Source: Candidatus Sulfopaludibacter sp. (lineage in GTDB: Bacteria; Acidobacteriota; Terriglobia; Bryobacterales; Bryobacteraceae). From it: a stretch of DNA of 50,417 nt. A model generated the notes under the pieces. The model was not told the origin of the DNA and did no database searches. It saw only the letters and a program-made list of their open reading frames with translations. A program made the position numbers and the translations under genes. The stretch is taken from NCBI GenBank assembly GCA_031292755.1, contig JARLGM010000031.1, positions 1-50,417 on the forward strand. Reading direction: 5' to 3'. Numbering within the stretch: position 1 is the first letter of the stretch; each line of letters opens with the position of its first letter. Positions 26,587 through 35,603 of this stretch are shown in pieces.

Positions 26587-27975
26587 ATGAAAATAATGAG
26601 ATGGCTGCTAGTTCTTTTGATGCTGGCCGCCGGGTGTGGATTCGCTCAGACGAAGCACCCGCCACAGAAGAAGGCCGCCGCGCCTCCCCAACCCGCGGCC
26701 CCGGCCGATAAATGGCCCATTGGGCGGCTCTCCGTGGAAGGCAATCGCGATTATACGGCGGAGCAGGTGCTGGCCGTGGCCGCACTGAAAATCGGCCAGA
26801 TGGCCGGTAGACCGGAATTCGATGCCGCCCGCGACCGCCTGCTGGCCTGCGGCGCTTTTGAAGATGTCAGCTACAAATTCGCTCCGGATGGCGACGGCAA
26901 AAGCTACCTGGCCACCTTCCAGGTGGTGGAAACGCCGACCGCCTACCCGGTTCGGTTCGAAGACCTGGGCGTCCCCGCAAACGAAATCGAAGGCTTCCTC
27001 CACCAGCACGATACGCTGTTCAACACCACCCACCTGCCGGCCACCAAACCCGTTTTGGATCGTTACGTGAAACTATTGCAGGATTTCCTGGCGTCCAAAG
27101 GGTCCACGGAAACGGTCAAGGCCGAAGTGACTGCCGACGCGCCCGACCGGTACTCCATCGTGTTCCGGCCGGCAAAGGCCCTGCCTGCCGTGGCGCGCGT
27201 GACATTTGAAGGCAACAGGGTTCTCACCCAGACCGCGTTGCAGGACGCCATTTGGTCCGCCGCGGTGGGCCTGCCGTTTACCGAGCAGGCAATGCGGACG
27301 CTGCTGGATAGCGGCGTCCGGCCGCTGTACGAAGCTCGGGGCCGGATTCGGGTTTCCTTCCCGGCCATCGCCACCGAGCCGGTGCCGGATGTGGAAGGCA
27401 TCAAAGTTCACGTGACGGTAGATGAAGGCGAAGTCTACTCGCTGGGCAAGGTCGCGTTCGATGGGCCGGTGCCCCTCAATCCCGATACCCTGCTGAAGAC
27501 CGGCGATTTCAAGACCGGCGACATCGCCAACTTCGACAGGATCGGCGAAGGAGTCGGACGCATTCGCACGGCCGTGCGCCAGGGCGGCTACATGGACGCC
27601 AAAGTTACCACAGAGCGGCAGGTGAACGATGAGAAGAAGACCGTCGACGTAGCCATTCACGTGGAACCCGGCCCGGTTTACACGATGGGCAAGGTGGCTT
27701 TCGTGGGACTCGACCTGGAAGGCGACGCCGAGATGAACCGCATGTGGAGTCTCAAGCCGGGCAAGCCCTTCAATCCCGATTACCCGGACCTGTTCCTGAA
27801 GCGCGTGCGCGAGGAAGGGGTCTTCGACCATCTGGGCGCGACCAAGGCCGAGACCAAGATCGACGATAAAAGCCACGTTGTGGATGTGACTCTCCGGTTT
27901 ACCGCCGACATTCCGCAAACCAAGCCCAATCGCCACGGCGGACGCGGTGGTTGGGGCGGCCAATTTTCAAATTAG
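26587..27975 (+). CDS. Exported POTRA-repeat protein lacking a beta-barrel
   Basis: A 462-residue exported protein with signal peptide (MRWLLVLLMLAAGCGFAQ, possibly a lipoprotein through its Cys) and an Ala/Pro linker. At least three POTRA-like modules follow: IGRLSVEGNRDYTAEQVLAVAALKIG near 45-70, ARVTFEGNRVLTQTALQDAIWSAAVG near 200-225, and LGKVAFDGPVPLNPDTLLKTGDF near 290-310, with YTMGKVAFVGLDLEGDAEM near 365-385. POTRA domains in BamA or TamA present outer-membrane clients, but here the frame ends soon after the last module in a Gly/Arg-rich tail, so there is no membrane barrel. A periplasmic partner of the Bam complex is a plausible inference. It ends tail-to-tail with trmJ, overlapping by 4 bases. 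Confidence 0.82.
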   Translation: MKIMRWLLVLLMLAAGCGFAQTKHPPQKKAAAPPQPAAPADKWPIGRLSVEGNRDYTAEQVLAVAALKIGQMAGRPEFDAARDRLLACGAFEDVSYKFAPDGDGKSYLATFQVVETPTAYPVRFEDLGVPANEIEGFLHQHDTLFNTTHLPATKPVLDRYVKLLQDFLASKGSTETVKAEVTADAPDRYSIVFRPAKALPAVARVTFEGNRVLTQTALQDAIWSAAVGLPFTEQAMRTLLDSGVRPLYEARGRIRVSFPAIATEPVPDVEGIKVHVTVDEGEVYSLGKVAFDGPVPLNPDTLLKTGDFKTGDIANFDRIGEGVGRIRTAVRQGGYMDAKVTTERQVNDEKKTVDVAIHVEPGPVYTMGKVAFVGLDLEGDAEMNRMWSLKPGKPFNPDYPDLFLKRVREEGVFDHLGATKAETKIDDKSHVVDVTLRFTADIPQTKPNRHGGRGGWGGQFSN

Positions 27976-28745
27976 CGCCCGCTCAGCTTCCAAAGCACCT
28001 GCCGGAGCATTCCCATGAGCACGGGAGCATCCCGATATGTCACCGACAACCGGCGCATCAGGCGGCGAACCTTCTCCTCCGTCGATGCGGCCGTCAGCGA
28101 ATTCACGTACCCGCTCTGCCTCAGCACCTCCAGGAGCATCGACGTAACCTGCTCCATCTCGCCCGCCGTGGCGCCGCGGATCTTCTCCGGACTGGCTTCG
28201 ACCGCCTTGCCGTCGCGCGCGAGTTCGTATAGACACAGCGCCACCGCCTGCCCCAGATTCATGGATAAATCCGTGCCCACGGTGGGAATGCGCATCAGCC
28301 AGTGGCAGTGGCTCAGGTCGTCGTTGGACAGCCCGAATTTTTCCGATCCGAACAGCAGGGCCACGGGCGTTTTGGCCGCCGCGCGCAGAATCAACCGTCC
28401 CCCCACCTCCAGCCGCCGCAGGGAGTGCTGCAATCCGCGGTGACCCAGCGACGTGGTGCCCACCACGAGCCGGCAATCCGCTACCGCCTCGGCTACCGAG
28501 GCGCATTCTTCCGCCGCGTGCAGCACGGGAGCCGCTCCCACGGCCGAGCGAGCTTCGCGAAACGCCACGTCGTAAGGCTTCACCACGCGCAGCCGGGAGA
28601 ATCCGAAATTGGCCATGGCGCGGGCCGACGCCCCGATATTCAGCGGATTGCGCGTCTCCACCAGGACCACGCGCAGATTGTCTTTCGCGGTTGTCAGGCT
28701 TGGGGGGTCAGACTTTCCCGGCAATGGGCTGGACTCCCGCCGCAC
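27972..28745 (-). CDS. trmJ: TrmJ-like tRNA/rRNA 2'-O-methyltransferase (SPOUT)
   Basis: A 257-residue SPOUT methyltransferase. The three trefoil-knot motifs are visible: NPLNIGASARAMANFGF (motif 1), ALLFGSEKFGLSNDDL (motif 2) and MNLGQAVALCLYEL (motif 3). The C-terminal helical extension after about residue 180 fits TrmJ, which methylates the 2'-OH of position 32 in tRNAs. The GTG at 28745 overlaps the end of the phosphohexomutase gene by 38 bases; a CTG at 28697 is a less likely alternative, since the N-terminal 16 residues look non-homologous. Cotranscribed with the upstream mutase gene. Exact target RNA is inferred from family only. Confidence 0.88.
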   Translation of the reverse strand: MRRESSPLPGKSDPPSLTTAKDNLRVVLVETRNPLNIGASARAMANFGFSRLRVVKPYDVAFREARSAVGAAPVLHAAEECASVAEAVADCRLVVGTTSLGHRGLQHSLRRLEVGGRLILRAAAKTPVALLFGSEKFGLSNDDLSHCHWLMRIPTVGTDLSMNLGQAVALCLYELARDGKAVEASPEKIRGATAGEMEQVTSMLLEVLRQSGYVNSLTAASTEEKVRRLMRRLSVTYRDAPVLMGMLRQVLWKLSGR

Positions 28746-30093
28746 GCGCCACCGCGCTTTTGACCACTGCCTCCACTTCTTCCCGATACTGCCGCAGCAG
28801 ATCCTCAGTGGTGGCTTCGAAGCGCATCACCAGCACGGGCTGGGTGTTCGAAGCCCGCACCAGGCCCCAGCCCTGCGGGAAGAGCACGCGAACTCCGTCC
28901 ACATCCAGCGTCTTATGGCGCGATTGCAGTTCGGCCGCCGCCAGTTTCACCACCTGAAACTTCAGCTCATCGGGACAATCGAAGCGGATCTCCGGCGTGG
29001 TGACCGTCCGCGGCAGGTCCTCCAACTGTGCCGAGAGCGGCCGGCCCGAGTTGGCCACGATTTCCATCAGGCGGCAGGCGGCGTAGAGCGCGTCGTCGAA
29101 CCCATAGTACCGGTCGGCGAAAAACATGTGGCCGCTCATCTCGCCCGCCAGTTCGGCCTTGGTCTCTTTCATCTTGGCCTTGATCAGCGAATGGCCAGTC
29201 TTCCACATGATGGGGTTGCCGCCGTGCGCCGCCAGGTCGTCATACATGAGCTGCGAACATTTCACTTCGCCGATGAACGTGGCGCCCGGTTTACGCGTCA
29301 GAATTTCGCGGCCATAGATGATCATCAACTGGTCGCCGTAAATCACCGCGCCGTGGTCGTCGATGGCCCCGATGCGATCGGTGTCGCCGTCGAAGGCGAT
29401 GCCCATGTCGGCGTGCGTCTCCCGTACCTTGGCGATCAGCGCCTCCAGGTTCTTCGGAACAGTCGGGTCCGGGTGATGATTGGGAAACCGGCCGTCCATT
29501 TCGAAGAACATTTCGGTCGCATCGGCGTTGAGCCGCTCCAGGATGCGATGCATCACCGGTCCGCCGGTGCCGTTGCCTGCGTCCACGACCACGCGGATAC
29601 GGCGCGGGAAATGGAATTGACTGGCGACCTCGTTCACGTAAGGAGTGACGGCATCGTACGATTTCTCGCTGCCCTCGCCGCGGTCCAGATCGCCGGTCCG
29701 GATCATGCGGTATAGTTCCTGGATGGCTTCACCATGGATGGTGGATTCGCCGCAGACCGTTTTGAAGCCGTTAAATTCCGGCGGATTGTGACTCCCCGTA
29801 ATCATGACTCCGCCATCGGCCTTCAAGTGAAAGACGGAATAATATAAGACGGGCGTCGGCACCACGCCTAGGTCTGTGACATCGCATCCGCTGGCCCTCA
29901 GCCCGCGCAGCAGCGCATCGCGCAGGCGCTGAGAGCTAAGGCGCGTATCGCGCGCCAGATTGATCTTCCGGCCGGCATTCCGCCGCAAGTAGCTTCCAAA
30001 CGCCTGCCCGAGCACCTCAATGTCCCCGGACAAAAGCTCGACATCGGCAACGCCGCGAATGTCGTACTCCCGAAATATCGTCGATTTCAGCAT
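28708..30093 (-). CDS. Phosphomannomutase/phosphoglucomutase
   Basis: A 461-residue alpha-D-phosphohexomutase. The phosphoserine is S101 in MITGSHNPPEFNGFK, the metal loop is FDGDTDRIG, the sugar-binding loop is GEMSGHMFF, and the phosphate-binding loop is VRASNTQPVLVMRFE. The last block fits AlgC/ManB-type PMM/PGM enzymes, which interconvert hexose 1- and 6-phosphates for GDP-mannose and surface polysaccharide synthesis. It is the first gene of a unit with trmJ. The ATG follows an AT-rich TTAATTAAT sequence; upstream lies a repeat-rich spacer. Confidence 0.94.
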   Translation of the reverse strand: MLKSTIFREYDIRGVADVELLSGDIEVLGQAFGSYLRRNAGRKINLARDTRLSSQRLRDALLRGLRASGCDVTDLGVVPTPVLYYSVFHLKADGGVMITGSHNPPEFNGFKTVCGESTIHGEAIQELYRMIRTGDLDRGEGSEKSYDAVTPYVNEVASQFHFPRRIRVVVDAGNGTGGPVMHRILERLNADATEMFFEMDGRFPNHHPDPTVPKNLEALIAKVRETHADMGIAFDGDTDRIGAIDDHGAVIYGDQLMIIYGREILTRKPGATFIGEVKCSQLMYDDLAAHGGNPIMWKTGHSLIKAKMKETKAELAGEMSGHMFFADRYYGFDDALYAACRLMEIVANSGRPLSAQLEDLPRTVTTPEIRFDCPDELKFQVVKLAAAELQSRHKTLDVDGVRVLFPQGWGLVRASNTQPVLVMRFEATTEDLLRQYREEVEAVVKSAVARAAGVQPIAGKV

Positions 30094-30130
30094 ATTAATT
30101 AATCGTTAAAGACACCAGCGGAAGAACTCA

Positions 30131-30258
30131 TCGCGGAGGCGCGGAGGCGCGGAGGCGCGGAGGAAGACGCGGAGAAGACGAGATCATGGCGTTCCCCTCT
30201 TTCGTTCCTCCGCATTTTGCTCCGCGTTTTGCTCCGCGTCTCCGCGCCTCCGCCATGA
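30131..30258. repeat. GCGGAGGC tandem and inverted repeat element in spacer
   Basis: Nearly four copies of the 8-base unit GCGGAGGC run from 30133 to 30163. Variants (GACGCGGAG, AGAAGACG) follow. From about 30217 to 30253 the inverse complement appears (CTCCGCGTTTTG repeated, TCTCCGCGCCTCCGCC), so the whole spacer can fold into a long imperfect stem. TCATGGCG (30184-30191) and CGCCATGA (30251-30258) are an extra perfect inverted pair. It separates the divergent phosphohexomutase and acyl-CoA mutase genes. It looks like a dispersed intergenic repeat rather than an insertion sequence, as no frame or target duplication is visible. Confidence 0.75.
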
Positions 30259-30316
30259 AATTCAATCCTTCCCCGCCACTCCAGGGTTTAAGATGATATC
30301 GGTACCAGGGTGCCAG

Positions 30317-31888
30317 ATGAAGACCGCCGAACGCCAGTTTACGACAATTAGCGGGGTGCCGATCGACCCACTCTACGACCAGCCTGTGGCCGCCCTACCC
30401 GCGCCCGGAGAGTTTCCGTACACTCGCGGCATCCACCGCGACATGTATCGCGGCAAGCTGTGGACCATGCGCCAGTTCTCCGGCTTTGCCACGCCCGAGG
30501 AGACCAATCGCCGTTATCATTACCTCCTGGCGCAGGGCCAGACCGGACTTTCCGTGGCCTTCGATCTGCCCACCCTGATGGGTTACGACGCCGACCACGT
30601 GATGAGCCTGGGCGAGGTCGGCAAGTGCGGCGCCTCGGTCTGCTCGCTGGAAGACATGGAGATCCTGTTCCACGGCATTCCCTTGGGCGATGTTACGGTC
30701 TCGATGACAATCAATTCGCCTGCGTCGGTGCTATGGGCTATGTACCTGGCGGTGGCCGAACAGCAGGGTGTGGACTGGACGCGCCTGTCCGGCACCTTGC
30801 AGAACGACATTCTGAAGGAGTACATCGCCCAGAAGGAGTACATCTTCCCTCCCCGGCCTTCCATGCGGCTGGTCACCGATACCATCGAGTTCGGCGCGCG
30901 CCACACCCCGAAGTTCAATCCGATTTCGATCAGCGGGTACCACATTCGCGAGGCGGGCTCGACAGCCGTGCAGGAACTGGCTTTCACCCTGCGCGATGGT
31001 ATGGAGTACGTGGATTGGGCCTTGCAGCGCGGCATGGCCGTCGATGATTTCGCCCCGCGGCTGAGCTTCTTTTTCAACGCCCACAGCGACTTCTTCGAAG
31101 AGATTGCCAAGTACCGCGCGGCTCGCAAGATCTGGGCGCTGGCCATGCGGGACCGCTACGGCTCGCGCAGCGAGCGCAGTCAGAAGTTGCGGTTCCACGC
31201 GCAGACGGCGGGCTGCTCGCTCACCTGGCAGCAGCCGTACAACAACGTGGTGCGTACCGCGCTGCAGGCCATGGCCGCGGTGCTGGGCGGAGCGCAATCG
31301 CTCCACACCAATTCGCTCGACGAGGCGTATGCCCTGCCTGGCGAGCACGCCGTCACCATCGCGCTCCGTACCCAGCAGGTGCTGGCTTACGAAAGCGGTA
31401 TACCCAACACGCCCGATCCCCTGGGCGGCAGCTACTTCCTGGAAAAACTGACGGCCGATACCGAAGATGCCGCTAACGATTACATCCGCCGCATCGACCG
31501 GATGGGCGGGATGATCCCGGCCATCGAAGCCGGATTCCCCCAAACCGAAATCGCCGCCGCCAGCTATCGCTATCAGCGGGAGGTGGAGGAGGGCGAGCGG
31601 GTCATCGTGGGCGTGAATCGCTTCCAGTCTCCCGATCCGCCCATCGAACTCCTGCAAATCGACGAGAGCAGCGGCCACCACCAATCCGCTAAACTCTCCG
31701 CGCTGAAACAGCGGCGCGATAATCAAAAGGTGCGGAAAAACCTGGATGCCTTGATGCGCGCGGCCGAAGGCACGGAAAACACCATGCCGTACATTCTGGA
31801 TGCGGTGCGCTCCTATGCTACCCTGGGCGAGATCTGCGATTCCCTGCGCTCCGTCTTCGGCACCTATCAGGAAACGGCGCATCTGTAA
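30317..31888 (+). CDS. icmA: B12-dependent acyl-CoA mutase, large subunit (isobutyryl-CoA-mutase-like)
   Basis: A 523-residue acyl-CoA mutase large subunit with the substrate-binding TIM barrel ([59 protein letters not shown]) but no B12 domain; that is encoded by the next gene. Counting by motif, the position equal to Tyr89 of P. shermanii methylmalonyl-CoA mutase is Phe54 and that of Arg207 is Gln172. Phe and Gln at these sites are the isobutyryl-CoA mutase signature. The site that is Asp117 in 2-hydroxyisobutyryl-CoA mutase is Ala81. So I favour isobutyryl/n-butyryl-CoA mutase, though most pipelines would say methylmalonyl-CoA mutase. AGGG about 7 bases before the ATG at 30317 supports the start. 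No G-protein chaperone or CoA ligase is nearby. Confidence 0.88.
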   Translation: MKTAERQFTTISGVPIDPLYDQPVAALPAPGEFPYTRGIHRDMYRGKLWTMRQFSGFATPEETNRRYHYLLAQGQTGLSVAFDLPTLMGYDADHVMSLGEVGKCGASVCSLEDMEILFHGIPLGDVTVSMTINSPASVLWAMYLAVAEQQGVDWTRLSGTLQNDILKEYIAQKEYIFPPRPSMRLVTDTIEFGARHTPKFNPISISGYHIREAGSTAVQELAFTLRDGMEYVDWALQRGMAVDDFAPRLSFFFNAHSDFFEEIAKYRAARKIWALAMRDRYGSRSERSQKLRFHAQTAGCSLTWQQPYNNVVRTALQAMAAVLGGAQSLHTNSLDEAYALPGEHAVTIALRTQQVLAYESGIPNTPDPLGGSYFLEKLTADTEDAANDYIRRIDRMGGMIPAIEAGFPQTEIAAASYRYQREVEEGERVIVGVNRFQSPDPPIELLQIDESSGHHQSAKLSALKQRRDNQKVRKNLDALMRAAEGTENTMPYILDAVRSYATLGEICDSLRSVFGTYQETAHL

Positions 31889-31903
31889 AGTGAAGTTTTG
31901 ACA

Positions 31904-32314
31904 ATGGCCCACCCTATTCGAGTGCTTGTCGCCAAGCCCGGGCTGGACGGACACGATCGCGGCGCGAAAGTGATCGCCCGGGCGTTGCGCGATGCCGGCA
32001 TGGAAGTGATCTATACCGGACTGCGCCAGACGCCGGAAATGATTGTCAATGCGGCCTTGCAGGAAGACGTCCAGGTGATCGGTCTGTCGATTCTCTCTGG
32101 CGCCCACAATGCCATCGTGCCGCGCGTCCTGGAGCTGTTGCGGGAAAAGGACATGATGGACGTGAAAGTCATCGTGGGCGGAATTGTGCCCGATGAAGAT
32201 GCGGCAGCGCTCAAGAAGGAAGGCGTGGCAGCGGTGTTTCAACCGGGCGCCTCGCTGGACGCGATTGTAACCTTCATTCGCGGCGCGGTGCCGGAATCCA
32301 ACGTGCAGTCCTAG
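31904..32314 (+). CDS. icmB: Acyl-CoA mutase small subunit, cobalamin-binding
   Basis: A 136-residue B12-binding domain protein. The base-off/His-on motif is [11 protein letters not shown] (DxHxxG), followed by the GLSILSGAH segment and the [10 protein letters not shown] loop that hold the nucleotide tail. It carries adenosylcobalamin for the large subunit encoded 15 bases upstream. The length equals that of known stand-alone IcmB/HcmB-type subunits. GTGAAG lies 8 bases before the ATG at 31904. After it, 233 bases precede bamA, including that gene's promoter candidate. Confidence 0.92.
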   Translation: MAHPIRVLVAKPGLDGHDRGAKVIARALRDAGMEVIYTGLRQTPEMIVNAALQEDVQVIGLSILSGAHNAIVPRVLELLREKDMMDVKVIVGGIVPDEDAAALKKEGVAAVFQPGASLDAIVTFIRGAVPESNVQS

Positions 32315-32425
32315 GACGCCAGATCCAATCGCATGACAATCAACTTTTGCAAGGTCAACAGGTTGGGGGTGTGGGAATCGCGGTTGCGTGTGCGCGTGGT
32401 TCACACCTGTGCGCCCCCCTGCTCG

Positions 32426-32454
32426 TTGTTCGGGTGGCCAAGATCCGTTAAAAT
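32426..32454 (+). promoter_or_regulatory. Candidate sigma70-type promoter for bamA
   Basis: TTGTTC (32426-32431), a 17-base spacer and TAAAAT (32449-32454) lie upstream of bamA and would give a leader of about 85 bases. The -10 matches 5/6; the -35 is weak apart from its TTG. AAAGG sits 8 bases before the bamA ATG. Confidence 0.45.
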
Positions 32455-32547
32455 GATTACTTACCTATTTCAAGACCGGCGCTATCGAGTGAATCTATCT
32501 CTGTGTCAAATTGTTCCTGGCCGCAACGCGCGTAAAGGTATGCTCGC

Positions 32548-35500
32548 ATGAGATTTGTCAGGCGCTCCAGCCTGCTGATGGCGTCGGCGTGCCTTTGGGT
32601 GATGTCCGCTCCGGCTTTCGCCCAACAACAGACTCCGCCTCCCGCGACTCCGCCGCAGCAGCCGCCCGCTGGCCAACAGCAGCGGCCACCCGCCACGCCG
32701 CCGCAACAGCCGCCCGCCACGCCGCCGCAACAGCCACGGAACCCGTTCGAAACGGTGGCGCCGCCGACTCAACCGCCGGCGCAGCAAACGCCTCCCGGCC
32801 AGTCGCCGCTTCAACCCGTCCGGCCGACGCCCGGCGCCCAGCCGGCCGCTGCCGGGCAGACCATCACGGAAATCGATTTCCGTGGCGCGCGCCGCACCCC
32901 GGCCGATATGTTGAAGACCCTGATCCGTACCCGGGTCGGCGATGTCTATAACGAAGAAGCCCTGGGCCGGGACTTCATGATTCTGTACAATTCGGGCCGT
33001 TTTGACGATATCCGTCTGGAATCTGAGGCTGATCCCAAGGGCGGCATCATCATTCGCTGGGTGGTAGCAGAGCGCCGCGTCATTCGCTCCATCGACTACC
33101 AGGGCATCCACACGGTTACGGTCTCGGAAATCCTGGATCGCTTCAAAGAGCGCAAGGTGGGTCTGACCGTGGAATCGCAATACGATCCCAACAAGGTCCA
33201 GCGCGCCGCCATCGTTTTAAAGGAATTTCTCTCCGAGCGCGGCCGGCAATATGCCACGGTAGATCCGGTGGTCGAACAGATTCCGCCGTCGTCTTTGAAG
33301 GTGACCTTCAACGTCAACGAAGGTCCCAAGGTCAAGGTCGGCACCATCACCATCGACGGGAATAAGGCCAAGAACTCGCGGTGGGTCACGACCGCGATGA
33401 AGAACCTGCATCCTTACGGCATTCCGCACTCCATCGTCTTCGAGAACATGTTTGCCAAGACCTACGACCAGGCCAAACTGGAAGAGGACAAGGAGCGCAT
33501 CCGCCAGGCCTATACCGATGACGGCTATTTCCGCGCCACGACGCTGGAAGAGACCGTCACCATCGTGCCTCGTAGCGGCAGAGGCTGGCGCCTGCCCCTG
33601 CTGAAATCCAACGGGCCGGGTATCTTCGCCGATATCAAACTGCCGGTAGACGAGGGCAACCTGTATCACTTGCACGCCATGAATTTCGTGGGTGTCAAGC
33701 TGTTCCGTGCGCCGGATCAAGTGCTGCCGCAATTGTTCGGCATGGGTGTGGGCAGCGTTTTCTCGACGGACAAATTGCGCAAAGGCCTGGAAAACCTCCG
33801 CAAGACTTACGGCCAGTTCGGCTACATCGATTTCGTGCCCGAGCCGCAATTCGAATTCCCCACCAACAACCAGGTCGATCTGACCATCACAGCCGATGAA
33901 GGCCCCCAGTTCTTCATCCGCCGCATCGATTTTTCCGGCAACAGCACAACGCGCGACAAGGTGATCCGGCGCGAAATCCTGCTGGACGAAGGCGACATGT
34001 TCAATACCCAGTTGTGGGATCTCAGCATTCTGCGGCTGAACCAACTCGGGTATTTCGAAATGATCAAGAAGGAAGAGTCGCTGGAAGGCCTGAAGCGCAA
34101 TCCGCAATCGAATACCGTGGACATCACGCTGAAGGTGCGCGAGCGCGGCAAGAACTCCATCGGGCTGAACGGCGGCGTTTCGGGTATCGCCGGCAGCTTC
34201 GTCGGGTTCAACTATTCCACGAACAACTTCCTGGGATTGGGCGAAACGCTCTCCCTGTCATCCCAGCTCGGAACGCTGATGCGCGACGTGAGCCTGGGCT
34301 TCACCGAACCCTATTTCCTGGACCGCCCGCTGCAACTCGGCTTTGTGGTCTACCTGCGCCGCTACAGTTTCGACCAGGCTCGCGAAGCTTCCATCTTCGC
34401 CGGACAGAACCTCATTCCGCTGTACAACGAGCTGGGCGCCAACAATCTGCTGAATTACGTTCAGAACAGCCGCGGGTTCAATGTTTCCGCCAGCTATCCC
34501 CTGCGTCACAGCTTCACCCGGCTGTCCTTCACTTACGGGTACGACATTTCCAACATCGTTACCCAGACCTCGGCCGCCGCCAATTACTTCCAGTACATCA
34601 ATTTCAGTGGAGTCTCCGGCCCCAACGCTCTCCAGGGGATCAAGACCAGCCACATCACTCCCGCGCTGCAGTACAACACGGTCAACCATCCGATCAATCC
34701 CACCGGCGGCAAGAGCCTGTATTTCTCGGTGGATTTCGCCAGTAGCCTGATGGGCGGCAATGTGAACACCATCCGGCCGGCCATCGACGCCAAGTATTTC
34801 CACCTGTCGCCCTGGAGCAAAAAGCATGTCATCGGGATCCATGCCACTACGTCGATCATCAGCGGTTATGGCGGCAAAGAGATTCCGCCCTTCGCCCGCA
34901 CCTTCATCGGTGGCGAGCAGGACGTCCGCGGCTTCGACTTCTTCGGCATTACGCCCATCGCATACATCGCCTCCAGCGCCCCCGTCAACGTGCTCAATAA
35001 CGACGGCTCGCCGCGCACCCAGAGGGTAGTTTCCGGCGGCCAGTTGACCAGCGTGCCGGTAACCATGCAGGTTCCGATTTATCAGTTGATCACCCCCGGC
35101 GGCGACTGGCAGACGGTGACCAATTTCGAATACCGCATTCCGATCATCGGCCCCGTTACCATGGCGATCTTCGCCGATACGGGCCTGAATCGCATCCTGT
35201 TACCGGGGCAGCTTAAAATGGATCCCAGCCGGGTTCAGGACCTGAATAATCAGTTTCCGCAGGCCGGTTTCAGCGGTAAGGTTCTGATCGCGCCCGGCAC
35301 GGAGCGTATGCGAGTTTCCACCGGAATCGAATTCCAGGTGATGCTGCCCGTGGTGCAGGCTCCTTTCCGCGTTTATTTTGCCTGGAACCCGTCCCGGGTC
35401 TTCGAGAATTTGCAGACGCCCATCGTGGCGGACCGCGCGGCGTTCCCCAATAACGCGACATTCCTGCAATCGGTCGCGAGTTTCGGCCAGATCTATCCCT

Positions 35501-35550
35501 TCGATGAGCGGCGGACGCTGTTCCGCTTCACGATTGGCAGGACTTTCTAG
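32548..35550 (+). CDS. bamA: Outer membrane assembly factor BamA
   Basis: A 1000-residue Omp85 protein. It has a signal peptide ending in SAPAFAQ, an unusual Pro/Gln-rich segment (about 27-100), five POTRA modules (about 105-530, e.g. ITEIDFRGARRTPADML, VGTITIDGNKAKNSRWV, FIRRIDFSGNSTTRDKVIRRE), and a 16-strand barrel (about 540-1000). The conserved loop-6 motif is V793-R794-G795-F796 in GGEQDVRGFDFFG, and the C-terminus ends in FTIGRTF with the aromatic residue of the beta-signal. It inserts beta-barrel proteins into the outer membrane, so the organism has one. It is followed by the periplasmic chaperone Skp/OmpH, a common arrangement. The Pro/Gln leader is absent from proteobacterial BamA. 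Confidence 0.96.
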   Translation: MRFVRRSSLLMASACLWVMSAPAFAQQQTPPPATPPQQPPAGQQQRPPATPPQQPPATPPQQPRNPFETVAPPTQPPAQQTPPGQSPLQPVRPTPGAQPAAAGQTITEIDFRGARRTPADMLKTLIRTRVGDVYNEEALGRDFMILYNSGRFDDIRLESEADPKGGIIIRWVVAERRVIRSIDYQGIHTVTVSEILDRFKERKVGLTVESQYDPNKVQRAAIVLKEFLSERGRQYATVDPVVEQIPPSSLKVTFNVNEGPKVKVGTITIDGNKAKNSRWVTTAMKNLHPYGIPHSIVFENMFAKTYDQAKLEEDKERIRQAYTDDGYFRATTLEETVTIVPRSGRGWRLPLLKSNGPGIFADIKLPVDEGNLYHLHAMNFVGVKLFRAPDQVLPQLFGMGVGSVFSTDKLRKGLENLRKTYGQFGYIDFVPEPQFEFPTNNQVDLTITADEGPQFFIRRIDFSGNSTTRDKVIRREILLDEGDMFNTQLWDLSILRLNQLGYFEMIKKEESLEGLKRNPQSNTVDITLKVRERGKNSIGLNGGVSGIAGSFVGFNYSTNNFLGLGETLSLSSQLGTLMRDVSLGFTEPYFLDRPLQLGFVVYLRRYSFDQAREASIFAGQNLIPLYNELGANNLLNYVQNSRGFNVSASYPLRHSFTRLSFTYGYDISNIVTQTSAAANYFQYINFSGVSGPNALQGIKTSHITPALQYNTVNHPINPTGGKSLYFSVDFASSLMGGNVNTIRPAIDAKYFHLSPWSKKHVIGIHATTSIISGYGGKEIPPFARTFIGGEQDVRGFDFFGITPIAYIASSAPVNVLNNDGSPRTQRVVSGGQLTSVPVTMQVPIYQLITPGGDWQTVTNFEYRIPIIGPVTMAIFADTGLNRILLPGQLKMDPSRVQDLNNQFPQAGFSGKVLIAPGTERMRVSTGIEFQVMLPVVQAPFRVYFAWNPSRVFENLQTPIVADRAAFPNNATFLQSVASFGQIYPFDERRTLFRFTIGRTF
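32686..32733 (+). repeat. 24-base tandem repeat inside bamA
   Basis: Two near-identical 24-base units (one mismatch) encode PPATPPQQ twice in the Pro/Gln-rich region just after the signal peptide. A third, degenerate copy precedes them. Such a repeat is prone to copy-number change without altering the frame. Confidence 0.75.
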
Positions 35551-35603
35551 CGGGGCTCGCGTCTGGCAATATGGTAGTATTTTCACACTTAGGAGTTTTT
35601 AGC

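Noticed and set aside
30131..30258. CRISPR array
   Set aside because: The repeat unit is only 8 bases with no unique spacers, and no cas gene is in the window.
30317..31888. Methylmalonyl-CoA mutase large subunit
   Set aside because: Overall similarity allows it, but the two substrate-specificity positions are Phe and Gln instead of Tyr and Arg.
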